A stretch of DNA of 64,000 nt from Camellia lanceoleosa (Eukaryota; Streptophyta; Magnoliopsida; Ericales; Theaceae), in the NCBI GenBank assembly GCA_025200525.1, contig CM045762.1, positions 23,161,374-23,225,373 on the forward strand, written 5' to 3'. Positions within the stretch are counted from its first letter, which is position 1, and the number at the start of each line of letters is the position of its first letter. Below the pieces are notes generated by a model, which did no database searches, was not told the origin of the DNA, and worked only from the letters and a program-made list of their open reading frames with translations. The translations under genes and the position numbers were made by a program. Below, in pieces: positions 10,105 to 20,471 of the stretch.

Positions 10105-11030
10105 GAAACACCGGGATACGTCCCTACGTTTCTCTCTTCTTTCTGAAACACCGGGATACGTCCCTACGTTTCTTATACCTTTCCGAAACACCGGGATACG
10201 TCCCTACGTTTCTCTCTCTTTCCGAAACACCGGGATACGTCCCTACGTTTCTCCCTTCTTTCTGAAACAACGGGATACGTCCCTAAGTTTCTCTCTCTTT
10301 TCGAAACACCGGGATACGTCCCTATGTTTCTCTTGCCTTTCTGAAACACCGGGATACGTCCTTATGTTTCACATTCCTCGTGGAACACCGGGATACGTCC
10401 CTATGTTTCTCCTTCTTTTCTAATCCTTGGGATACGTCCCTAATCTTCGAGATACGTCCCTAATCCTTGGGATACGTCCCTAATCCTTTGGGATACGTCC
10501 CTAATCCTTGGGATACGTCCCTAACCTTTGGGATACGTCCCTAATCCTGGGATACATCCCTAATCTCTGGGATACGTCCCTAACCTTTGGGATACGTCCC
10601 TAATCCTTGGGATACGTCCCTAATCTCTGGGATACGTCCCTAACCTCTGGGATACGTCCCTAACGTTTGGGATACGTCCCTAATCTGTGGGATACGTCCC
10701 TAATCTTTGGGATACATCCCTAATCTCTGGGATACGTCCCTAACCTTTGGGATACGTCCCTAAGCCATGGGATACGTCCCTAACCTTTGGGATACGTCCC
10801 TAATCTGTGGGATACGTCCCTAACCTTTGGGATACGTCCCTAAACCTTGGGATACGTCCCTAAAACACTGGGATACGTCCCTAAAACACTGGGATACGTC
10901 CCTAACTTTTGGGATACGTCCCTAAACACCGGGATACGTCCCCATGTGTCTCCATCTTTGGTTAAGAGCATCCGGAATACGTTCTAATGCTTATATATTT
11001 CCGAAACACCGGGATACGTCCCTATGCTTC
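10105..11030 (+). repeat. Array of about 35 GGGATACGTCCC hairpin units
   Basis: The first eight units (10105 to about 10415) are roughly 39 bp each. Each has a GGGA/TCCC stem with a TACG loop, enclosed by a GAAAC/GTTTC stem three bases further out. From about 10420 to 10945 the unit shortens to about 20 bp, GGGATACGTCCCTAACCTTT or similar, for roughly 26 copies. A final long-type unit lies at 11003-11030. Rare variants change the loop to TACA or one stem base. Long frames across the array (for example NTGIRPYVS repeats) are by-products of the repeat. Tandem repeats in this position are known for Tat-type elements; the hairpin geometry is what I see here. Confidence 0.85.
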
Positions 11031-11204
11031 TTTGCATGATCATAAGTTCCGCTTCTTGCATTGTCAGTTGCATTTTGCCCCTGCCTTCGGGCGCATATCT
11101 TTATCTGTAGCTTGTATGCTTTGTCTAAGTCTTCGGCCTTGTCAAAAATGGGACGTCTCTGGGCTTTGACATTCACTCTCGTCATTCTTATGACTTTCGA
11201 GTTC

Positions 11205-11217
11205 ACAAAGAGGGCAG
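11205..11217 (+). other. Polypurine tract of element A
   Basis: The purine-rich AAAGAGGGCAG lies directly before the 3' LTR. This is the expected place and composition for the plus-strand DNA primer. One pyrimidine interrupts it. Confidence 0.5.
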
Positions 11218-14200
11218 CTCAGACACCCCATTTTTGACCGACCTTAAGACTCGGGCGTCATCAATTGGCGCTTGGTGATGTTGCATATTGTGCTCGTTAC
11301 GAGGTTGCGAGTCTCGATTCTGAGCCTTGCCTCTGGACTTAGGACTCTTTTGTGCTTTGCCTCGGTTTGCGAACCGTGCTCGGTTTCTCTATTTTCTCTT
11401 TGAAGGGAGAGGTCTCGTAGATGATCTCTCAATGGCCGTAGGCAACATTTAAAGCCATAGGCCATTTTGCCCATTTGGGCGGTTCCCAGTTTTCGGAGCC
11501 GTCAGGCCGTGTGCCTCGGTTCGGGACCGCCCAACCATCTCCGATTTCTCCGGTTTTTGGCAAGTGCCTCTGTTTTATCATTCCGAGGGACACTGGGGCC
11601 TTTGATACCCACTTCGTGGCCGTACGCCACTTTCGGTGCCTGCAGCCCATTTTCGGGACCTTGAACCGCGCGGTTTAGGCCCCGAGCATTCATTTCGCAT
11701 CGGTTTTTGTTCATTTTCGGCGGGAACCTCTGTTTTATCATTACAAGGAACCCTGGGGCCTTTGATACCCACTTCGTGGCCGTATGCCACTGCCGGTGCC
11801 TAACAGCCCACTTTCGGGGCCCCGAACTGCGTGTTTCGGCTCCCGAACCCTCATCTTGCATTTTTGGGCCCCGACCCGAACTTGAGATAGTCATATTTTG
11901 AGGTCCTTTTCATGTTTTATTAAGGACCTTTTACTGTTTGACATCTCCATCTATCACTTGTCTCTTTACCTCTTTTTAGGCCTGTTTTGCACGGTATTTT
12001 AGGCATACTTGTGGGCTGTTTTGGGCTTGGTCGTAAACTAAAAAGTTTCTTATTTTGAGCCCCTCTCCAACTTTGTTGAAGGGCTCTCGGCCATCTGAGA
12101 CCCGTAGCTATCACTTACCCCTTTTGCAACCTTTTGAGCCTTTTGACCCCTTCAAGCTTCTAGAAGCTTGAACCCTTTGGCCAAGCTTCTTGGAGAAGCT
12201 TGGCCAGCTGTATTAGCTTCTCCTAGAAGCCTTGCACCCCCCCTTGGCCCCTTTGACCCTTTCCATTTGCTTAGCCATTAAGTTAAGAGCTTATACTTGC
12301 CTATATAAGCATGCCCCCTCTCCATTGCTCAAGGGTTGGATGGTTTGAACAAAAAAACCAGAGATTTATATATGCATATCTGATATATAGATATATATCT
12401 CACCTCCCTCTCTATATCTATCTCATTTCACCTCCAAACAACCTTGTTCTTGGGCCATTTCCCCTACAACTCATAGCACAAGGCACCCTTGCTCCATTCC
12501 AACGACTTGGGGCTGTTTTGCAGGGCTTAGGAGCACCTAAACTTGGATCAAAACCTGCTGGTTTGCTGGTCTTCAAAGGTAAGTCTTCATCTTCCCCTTT
12601 CTAGCCTTTTCTTGCTTCATATCTAAGCCTTGCTTGCAAGCACTTTTGGGCTCCGACCTAAACTTCAAATAGTCTTATTTTGGGGTCCTCTTCATGTTTG
12701 ATTGAGGACCCCTTGCCGTTAGATTGCATATAGCACCTATCTCAATATCCTCTTGTATGCCATGTTTCTTGCATAGAATATTTGGCTGATGTATGATCTG
12801 TTTTGGGGCTTGATGTAAGCTGTAAGTAGGCTTATTTTGAGCCCTTCTTCAACATTGAAGAAGGGCTCAACCTTTTAGGACCCCTATCTTGTACTTGTTT
12901 CATAATCTCTTCTATTTACCGTAATCTTGCATGCTTTGTTAGCCTACCATGCTTCTGGTTTTGGGTCTTCGACAGGCCTGAAAAGGTCTTAGTTTGCCCT
13001 CCTCTACATGTCTCATGAAGGGTTTTTGTCTATTTAGTGAATACTTTGCATACCTCATGTTGTGGCCTCATTTTGCCCTTGTTTTGTATGACATTTTGAG
13101 CCCACTTGTATCTGTTTTTGGGGCTGACCATAAACTGTAAAACACTAATTTTTGGGCCCCTCTTCAACATTGAAGAAGGGCCTTTCTCTATTTTTGGACA
13201 GCAGCTGTGGGTTGTTTCAATAGCTTGCTCTTGGGGCCATTTTCGCATGCTAGTTTAGCCTCATTTTTGTTTGCTGTTTTGCCATGCTTTATACTGAAAA
13301 AATGCTTTTTTTTGGGACTGTCTAGCTGCTGTCTTCATACTTCATGTTTATATCTTGCATGTTTAGCATAGCTATAGGCCATTTCGGAGGCCTAGTTTTG
13401 CATTTCGGGAGTGATTCCATGCATCGGGTGTCATTTCGCCTTGTTTCGGGGCTGTTTTGCCCCCCATTTAGCTACTGAAATTTGTATGTGTAGTATGCCA
13501 TGCTTCATGTTTCATTAGAATGCTATTTCATGCTTGTATGCCATCGCCTCGATTTGCGTGCCCGTATGCACGCATTTCGAGGCATCTCTTTTTCATCTTA
13601 TGGCCGCTGATTTTGGCATGCTTGTGAGCTATCCATGTTAGTTTAAGTCCATTGTTGCATGTTTGTCGCATGCCATGCTTGTTGGTTTAGGTTGTGTGCC
13701 TAATACATGTTGCATGTTTGCATACTTGCCTTTATGTTCATATTGCATACTTAGCTCACATGTTTAGGTTGCATTTGGCATGCATACCTTGCCTCTTGAA
13801 TCACCATGATAGAGGTTGGGCCTCTGGTTTGTTTGTGCTTGCATTCCATTCCATTAAAAGTTGCTAACTTGGCTTGGGCCATCATGCATTGAAATCGTGA
13901 TTGGTGGCCGGTCGAGCCATGCTCCTTGAGTCTATTGCATGATAGGGAGTGTGTCCATACATTTGTCCCAAAATTCCAATGCCATGCTTTCTGCTTCATG
14001 CATTCTTTATCCAAAAGCGTCTCTGCAGAATTTAGTCTTGCCGGCACTCTTTAGTGCCGACCGCAATCTTTTGTGCCGATAACTATCAATTGCGGCGGTG
14101 GTCAAACCCATGACGGTGGCAAAACCCTCCAGGTGGTGATCTTGAGAATATGGGGAAGGCTTCCGGGACTTTGGCAATTTCGAGGCAGGCGATGTAAAAG

Positions 14201-15383
14201 CAGAACCTTGATGGCATGGTGCGGGATTCCCGGGCAAGGCGGACATCGAGCATGCATCATTCGCGCACCCCGAGGCGAGGGGCTGTGGCCCCCTTTTATT
14301 TCACATTTATTTATTCAGTAATTAGAACTTGTAATATTTATTCATTTATTTTGGGACTGTATTATTATTTTGGTCCCTCCGAGTGAGGGGGCAATTGTAA
14401 TAAGTGTGGGTGAGTGTGTGTATGTCTTCCAACCCCCACTTCTTTCTTCCCTTTTATTTACCTGCTTATGATGGTAGATTAGGGCATATTTAAATTAGCA
14501 TACCCTATGCAATGCATGTGTGCATCCACGCATTTGTTGACATGCATCGGGCTCGGTACATCATACAAACTGCATCGTACTTTCAATTCCAAATTGAATA
14601 CGTGATAGTTGTAGCATTTCACATGCCATGCTTAGGATAGCAGAACTGCCTAGATTACATCTTTGCATGTGTTGCATTAGACATTTCAGTATGCTTAGGT
14701 CCATGCATGGATTTCTAATAAGCTTTTTGGCTTGGAGTACTAGGTGAGCTTTTATGCTTTAGCATATCGCATGCGTGTGAATGTTGCCATGATAGCATGC
14801 TTACCATGAGGCTAAGTGCTTATGTGATAAAGCTGCTTGAATACTGTGGGTGGAGGTTGGATTACTTGAGTTGGGAATACTCATTGAAATCCGTGTTTTA
14901 GCCTACTCATGAGTAGCAATTTCAAAAGCTGTTTTCCAAACAAGACGGATATGCAATGCTTATTTCCAAATTAGGCGATCTAGTCTATACTTGTTTTTGT
15001 CATGCATAACATAGTAATTCTAGGCTAATAACGGAATAAGAACATGTAATGTTTTCAAAAATGGATATCACGGTTAGTAGAGGCGGTCTTGGACCGCGAA
15101 AGGGGTGCTCATAGTGACCTTCCCGATCGTACCCAAGCTCGAGCCAAGACCACTTTGGTGATGGCCGGACCGAGTCGTGGCCTTGACACGAGTCTAAATT
15201 TCCTAATTAAAAATATTTAGGTGGCGACTCATGTCCGCAAAAGCGGTCCATGTTTGGCACTACTTTTCAAAAATCCGTTTTCTCAAACGATTTGCCGGAT
15301 TTGGACTCTTTGGTTCAGATTTAGAACCGTGACACAAAATCGAGTCCGAACTGTAGAGTGAAGCCCCCACGGGCGCGTCTACA
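11218..15383 (+). repeat. 3' LTR of element A
   Basis: This 4.17-kb LTR is collinear with 48-4203 and ends with an intact GTCTACA. Its first bases are CTCAGACACC instead of TGTAGACACC. The TATA box is near 12302-12309 and the splice-donor match near 12579. Differences from the 5' LTR cluster in 13860-14290 and 15060-15380, where there are many small indels; other parts are nearly identical. The first tandem unit here keeps a perfect GTGGC/GCCAC palindrome (11616-11630) that is disrupted in the 5' LTR. Confidence 0.9.
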
Positions 15384-15759
15384 AACCCCGGATCCCAGCA
15401 ACTGGAAAGTTTCCCCTAGTCTGAATAGCACTACACTGGAGATCACAACCGAGCTCTTGAATGCAGAATAGACAAAGATGACCAAACATGATCACATGGA
15501 CAAAGTTGATCGGGGAAGTGTTTATGGATGGACTTCAGGATGAAGTTGCCTACGTATCCCAAAGATGGGAATCAAGCTTTACGTAGTTCCGGCTTGGGTT
15601 CACTCGTGTATTGACACTCTCCTTTTGTGCTTTAACTTTTGCCAAGGTCGCCCTTTTCGGGTTTTCAACCTTGCGAGCTCAATTTTTATTATTTCAAATT
15701 TATCATGCTCTAACTTTTGCCTAGGTCACCCTTTCGGGGTTTTCGGCCTAGCAACCCAC
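15384..15759 (-). other. 3' non-coding part of element B with hairpins
   Basis: Downstream of integrase on the minus strand lie two type-1 hairpin units (15706-15757 and 15629-15680). Their outer stems are CTAGG/CCTAG and CAAGG/CCTTG, and their inner stems CCC/GGG close over GAAA-type loops. The CTACGTA/TACGTAG compound hairpin follows (15550-15586). All match structures in element A at 7589-7946, so this region is conserved between the two elements. The rest has no recognisable content. Confidence 0.65.
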
Positions 15760-16595
15760 TCAGGGAAAGTATTTCTTCAACTTGTCCATGTTTATCGGTT
15801 GGGAGAACTCTAGGCCATCTAGGTCCATCAGAACGACAGCTCCACCCAACCAGATAGTCTTGATGATGTAAGGGCCAGTCCAATTAGGTCTGAACTTGCC
15901 CCTAGGGTCGTGGATGGGAGCTCGGTTGTCTTTGAGCACAAGATCTCCTTCTTTCAAATTCCTGGACTTAACATTCTTGTTGAAAGCCCTGGCAATTCTT
16001 CATTGATAACCCTGAACATGATATAGTGCTTTCAGCCTTCTTTCATCAAAGAGCATGAGTTCTTCGAACCTGCTTTGCTGCCAATCTGCCTCAACTATCT
16101 GACACTCAACCAATACTCGCAATGACGAAACCTCAATTTCGATAGGCAGAACAGCCTCCATCCCATAAACCATGGAATACGGAGTTACCTCAGTAGAAGT
16201 TCGAATTGAAGTCCGATAGCCCCATAGAGCAAATGGCAACTTATCTGGCCAGTCCCGGTAGGTTTCCACCATCTTCTACAGAATGTGCTTGATGTTCTTG
16301 TTGGCGGCCTCAACTGCTCCGTTGGTCTATGGCCGATATGTAGATGACTTGTGAAAAGCCACGTTGTACTTCTCCAACAAGTCGATCACCTCCTTCTTGA
16401 AGTGGGAACCATTATCCAAAATAATCTCATTCGGGACCCCGTAGCGACAGATGATGTTGTTCCTGATGAACTTAGCAACAGGCGATGCCTTCAACACCGC
16501 ATAAGATTGGGCCTCAACCCACTTCGTAAAATAGTCTATCGCGACCAGAATGAACTCATGCCCATTGGACCCCTTCGGAGTGACAGTTTACCGCC
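15760..16595 (-). pseudogene. Integrase of element B, N-terminus deleted
   Basis: Integrase would insert the DNA copy into the genome. The catalytic core can be read on the minus strand from 16595: VAIDYFTKWVEAQ (first Asp), LDNGSHFKKEV (second Asp), then TNGAVEAANKN (Glu). Next comes the MVETYRDWPDKLPFALWGYR segment (from 16272) and a C-terminal part, RPNWTGPYIIKTIWLGGAVVL. In-frame stops interrupt it (in STYRP*TNG, HIL*KMVETY and GYQ*RIA). The N-terminal HHCC zinc domain that should precede the core is missing: the sequence passes directly from the linker phrase AYQFIVCGGKLSLRRG into the core. Fresh integration by this copy is not possible. Confidence 0.8.
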
Positions 16596-17190
16596 GCAGA
16601 CGATGAACTGATAAGCCATTCTTCGGATTGCCCTCTTATCTTTGGCATTTGCCCCCAATGGATACGCTTCCTTTTCCAAGAAGTTATAGACATCGTAATA
16701 CCAGGGATTCTCATCTTGTACCTCATCTATGGTAGCAATTAGCTTGTAGGCCGGCACAAATTTCTGTTCAATGATGATCGGACACATCTGGACTCCGAAA
16801 GGGATGTCTATCATAGAAGATAGAGTTGCTAATGAATCTGCGAACCTATTGTTCTCTCTTAACAGATGAGCGAAGTTCAATTTCTCAAACCTAGGAATCA
16901 GCACGTCCAAGGTCTGGTGATAGATTCTCATCTTTTCTTCTTTAACTTTCCAATCTCCTTTAGCTTGAGATACAACAAGGTTCGAGTCCCCGATGACGTC
17001 CAACCGTTTTGCCCCTAGTTCTAGGGCGGCTTCTAAACCAGCAATACATGCCTCGTACTCTGCTTCATTGTTCGATACTTTGGACCGGAGTTTGAATGCT
17101 AAAGGTATGAGGGAATTGTCGGGCGCTATCAGCAACACCCCTATCCCATACCCGTATTGGTTTGACGCTCCGTCAAAGTACATCGTTCAG
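16536..17190 (-). CDS. Archaeal-type RNase H (aRNH) and linker of element B
   Basis: Open frame of 215 aa on the minus strand starting MYFDGASNQYGYGIGVLLIA. It contains the four acidic positions of an RNase H fold: FDGAS, NEAEYEA, IGDSNLVVS and NRFADSLA. This second RNase H, after the ordinary one, is the hallmark of Tat elements. The C-terminal part (DEVQDENPWYYDVYNFLEKEAYPLG) is the usual linker to integrase. The frame ends shortly after the integrase deletion junction near 16595. It was part of a larger polyprotein, so the ATG is not a true start. Confidence 0.8.
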
Positions 17191-18540
17191 GTCTCTTCTT
17201 CGACATACAGAATGGCCTCGTCTAGGAACAGATACTCGACTGCTTCATCCCCTTCAATTGGGTGATCGTCTAGGAACTTCGCTACCGCTCTCCCTTTCAC
17301 TGACTTGTGCGTCACATACTTCATATCAAATTCAGAAAGCAGAAGCAACCAACAAGCTAGCTTACCCGTAAGTGTCGGTTTCTAGAAGAGATATTTGATG
17401 GGATCTAATATCGAAACCAGTATTACAGAGTGAGCTAACAGGTAGTGCCGCAGCTTCCTGGTAGCCCATACCAAGGCCAATTAAGCCTTCTCCAGCGGAG
17501 TGTAGCGGCTCTCGTAATCCAACATTTTCTTGCTCAAGTAGTAGATAGCACTCTCCACTTTGTCCTTAGACTCCTGTGCAAGCATGTAGCCCATTGTAGT
17601 TTCAGTCACTGAAAGGCATAAAATCAACGGTTTCCCCAGCTCAGGCGGTGACAACATAGGCGGGTTCTGTAAATATTGCTTGATCTGTTCAAAAGATGCT
17701 TGGCATCGGCAGTCCCATTGGAACTTCTTTCCTTTCTTCAGGAGGCCAAAGAGTGGTTCACAAGTCAAGGTTAATTTAGCAATAAACCGTCTTATGAATT
17801 GCACTTTACCCAGAAAGCCTCGCACCTCCTTTTCAGTCCTTAGTGGTGGCATTTCTAAGATAGCCTTGATTTTGGAAGGGTCGACTTCGATACCTCTCTG
17901 TGTGATCAAGAACCCTAGCATTTTCCCTGTTGTAACACCAAATGTACACTTCTGAGGATTCAGCCGCAACCGATACTCTCTGATCCTTTGGAAGAATTTT
18001 TGCAAGGCGGTGTAGTGGCCCTCTCTTTTCTTGGACTTAACAATCATGACGTCCACGTACACCTCAACCTCTTTATGGATCATGTCATGTAAAATTGTGG
18101 TCGCAGCTCGTTGATATGTAGCTCCCGCATTTTTCAGCCCAAACGACATCACCCTATAACAATAGGTCCCCCACAGGGTGGTAAAAGCAGTCTTCTCCCG
18201 GTCTTCGGGTGCCACCAGTATCTGATTGTAGCCTGAAAAGCCATCCATGAACGAGAGCAACGCATGCCCTGGAGTGAAGTCCACTAATTCGTTGATATGC
18301 CACAGAAGAAAGTCGTCCTTTGGACTGGCTTTATTCAAATCCCTAAAGTCCACACATACCCGAATTCTGCCGTCCTTCTTCGGCACCGGAACTATATTGG
18401 CCAACCAAGTTGGGTATTCAGATACCAGCAGGAACCCTGCGTCAATTTGCTTAGTGACCCCTTCTTTGATCTTGAGAGCCCAGTTGGGGTGGATCCTACG
18501 GGCTTCGCTATGAGTCGACCTCGGGTCAAGAGGATCGGTC
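17191..18540 (-). pseudogene. Reverse transcriptase and RNase H of element B (YVDV)
   Basis: The RT copies the element's RNA into DNA. On the minus strand the fingers and palm read KKDGRIRVCVDFRDLNKASP, then FMDGFSGYNQI (first catalytic Asp) and GTYCYRVMSFGLKNAGATYQR. The catalytic YVDD motif is YVDVM, near 18050: the second Asp codon is GTC. The frame 18404-17481 continues through the thumb and connection (FLGKVQFIRRFIAKLT) into the ordinary RNase H (SVTETTMGYMLAQES, AIYYLSKKMLDYESRYTPLEKA), then stops at 17481. Further RNase H sequence follows in the same frame. A frameshift around 18490-18520 breaks the link to the upstream part. The active-site change alone should abolish polymerase activity. 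Confidence 0.85.
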
Positions 18541-19080
18541 TTTGTACAATCTCAGGATCGATTCCAAGCATGTCTTCGTAGGACCACGTGAAAACATCTT
18601 TAAAATCTTTTAACAAAGCGACCAAGCGCTCGCGCTCCTCCGAAGACAACATGGACCCGATCTGGACCAGCCGCGGGTTTTTCTCAGTACCAACATTAAT
18701 TTGGGTGATTTCATCAACCAAGGGTTTAACAAACCTCTCCTGCTCTTGATCGAGCAAAAATTTCAAAACCGGAGGAATTTCTTCCTCGTCGTTTTCATCG
18801 AAATTTTGGAAGTCTGAATTAATGCAATAAATCAAGGCCACAGCCATTTCATTCTCATTAATCACTTCCAAGTCGCCTGATTCCTCTGTTACAACAGACT
18901 CAAAGGAAAAAAGAAAAAGACGACCAAGACAAGACTGTGGCATCCGGGTTGTCACCCCCAGGAATACCGGACTCAGACTCAGACGAGCTGGAACTTGATT
19001 CCGACTCCACAGACTTGGTGGAATCAGATTCCGGCTCACTACCTAACCCGGTGCTGTTCGATAAGAATCCCTCCTCGTAC
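18541..19080 (-). pseudogene. RT N-terminal linker region of element B
   Basis: Frame 19039-18392 on the minus strand contains an acidic segment, ESGDLEVINENEMAVALIY, and the phrase ALLKDFKDVFTWSYEDMLGIDPEIVQ. This phrase sits immediately upstream of RT in Tat and related gypsy polyproteins. After LLTRGRLIAKPV the frame shifts away from the RT frame. It is part of the pol polyprotein, not a separate gene. Confidence 0.7.
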
Positions 19081-19082
19081 TG

Positions 19083-20471
19083 CTAGACGAGGGAGGGTGC
19101 GATGGACGCATCCAGAATGTTTGAAGATGGGCTCGCAGCCATTTCATTCCCGATCGTAGACACTGAGAGGTCATCCCCCAAGTACTCATGTACGATCGGA
19201 GGATCTAAAAGTAGACAAGCCAGTGCTACTCCCATTTCAATCTCGGTGCTCTCGGAATCTTCTTCCTTACACTGCTTAGCCTCAGCTGATGGATCTGTCT
19301 GTTCCTCGGCAACATCATCCCCGAACAACTGCAAGTCAAAGAAGATCTCAAATCTCGGCAACTGCTGCCTCTCTACATTTAGCCATGGCTCTGAGAAGCT
19401 GCAGAACGGAAAGTCTTCCCCCTTCCGAACAAAGCGTCCGTTCAGGGTACCCCAGATTGGTCGGTGCATCAACTCAAAATGCTTCCCCGCTTGCTTTGCT
19501 TTGGCTCTTCCAGCCATCTCTTTACCTTTCCTCACCCAGTCCTCCTTGGTAGGCAGATTGCCTAAACCAAAGGTATGCGGGTTGTGCGGCACTTCGGCCG
19601 ATATTGCAATGCCCTTCCGGTCACTTTTACCTAATCTCATCCCGGGGATGTGCTGGAGCTTGTTCATGAGGTACACTGACTGTGCGCTGACATACAACCC
19701 CTCATCAACAGCTAAGATGTTCTGTACGACAAGGGCCTCGGCTAGAGTAAATCCTGATAGGAACACATCCTCCGTGCCATGCTCGATTTCCAAAACCAGT
19801 GTAGACACCTCTAGCGGCAGATGGATTGATGAATTCCCAAAAACAATAGCCACCCCCATCCCATGGGGGTATTTCAACATTTGATGGAGGGTGGAAGAGA
19901 CTGCCTTCACCTCGTGCTCCCACGGCCGCCCTAGGAGTAAATTAAAGGTTGCGGGAATGTCCAAGACATGAAAGTCAATATCATGTTGTCCTAGACCAAC
20001 CTGAGTCTGAATCTGTACAGTCCCCATCACCTCTCTGCTGGTATTGTCGTAGACCCTTATCACCTAGGTAGTTGGCACAAAGTCTGCGGGCTTCAACCCG
20101 ATTGCTTATGTCGTCCTCGACGGGCACACATTAATAGCGGATCCTGTGTCAACAAGAACCACTGGTATCCATTTTTCTCTACGCTCGACAGAGATGTAGA
20201 GAGGTTTGTTATGGTTTGCGCCCTCAGGCGACACCTCCTTGTGAGTGAAGGTCAACGTCGGGGAAGCTCCTCCCGGAAAAACAAATCCTACTAGCTGCTC
20301 GGGCGTGGTGTCTATTGAAAGTTTGGCCTTGTCCATTGCAGAAATGATAACCTGCATCAGCAGTCCCCAGATGGAGATGTCTGCTTGTATCTTCTTAAGC
20401 TGTTTCAGCACAGCCTCTTCTTCGAGCAGCTTTTCTTTCTTCTTGTCTGCCTCTTTGTCCTTTCCGAACAC
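19083..20471 (-). pseudogene. Aspartic protease region of element B (copy 2)
   Basis: The protease would cut the polyprotein. Frame 20471-20106 starts in a charged coiled segment (DKEADKKKEKLLEEEAVLKQ) and reaches the catalytic phrase VVLVDTGSAINVCPS, then a stop. Frame 20063-19083 (326 aa) resumes with VYDNTSREVMGTVQIQ, VLDIPATFNLLLGRPW and a glycine-rich stretch, MRLGKSDRKGIAISAEVP, as in other Tat elements. The DTGS active site is intact. The stop between the two frames makes the copy defective. The first part is duplicated at 24655-25205. Confidence 0.8.

Larger units (their letters stand above)
48..15383 (+). mobile_element. Element A: non-autonomous Tat-type Ty3/gypsy LTR retrotransposon
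   Basis: The element is about 15.3 kb with two direct LTRs (48-4203 and 11218-15383). The outer ends are TGTAGACACC and GTCTACA, and AACCC flanks it on both sides (43-47 and 15384-15388). A primer-binding site (TGGCGACTCT) follows the first LTR, a purine-rich tract precedes the second, and a degenerate gag lies at 5068-6432. No protease, reverse transcriptase, RNase H or integrase could be found between gag and the 3' LTR. In their place are about 4.8 kb of non-coding DNA rich in hairpin-forming tandem repeats. The gag protein matches that of element B closely, so B-like relatives probably supplied the enzymes. Assignment to the Tat group is inferred from gag, LTR and leader similarity to B. 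Confidence 0.9.

Noticed and set aside
9662..10423. 253-aa ORF with repeated NTGIRPYVS phrases
   Set aside because: It reads through the tandem hairpin array; the protein repeat is a consequence of the DNA repeat, and the frame is lost where the unit length changes.
10105..11030. CRISPR-like regular array
   Set aside because: The spacers are only 8-27 bp and low in variety, unit lengths shift along the array, there is no cas context, and the setting is a plant retrotransposon.
19102..19884. 260-aa plus-strand ORF
   Set aside because: It is the antisense shadow of the well-supported protease region of element B.
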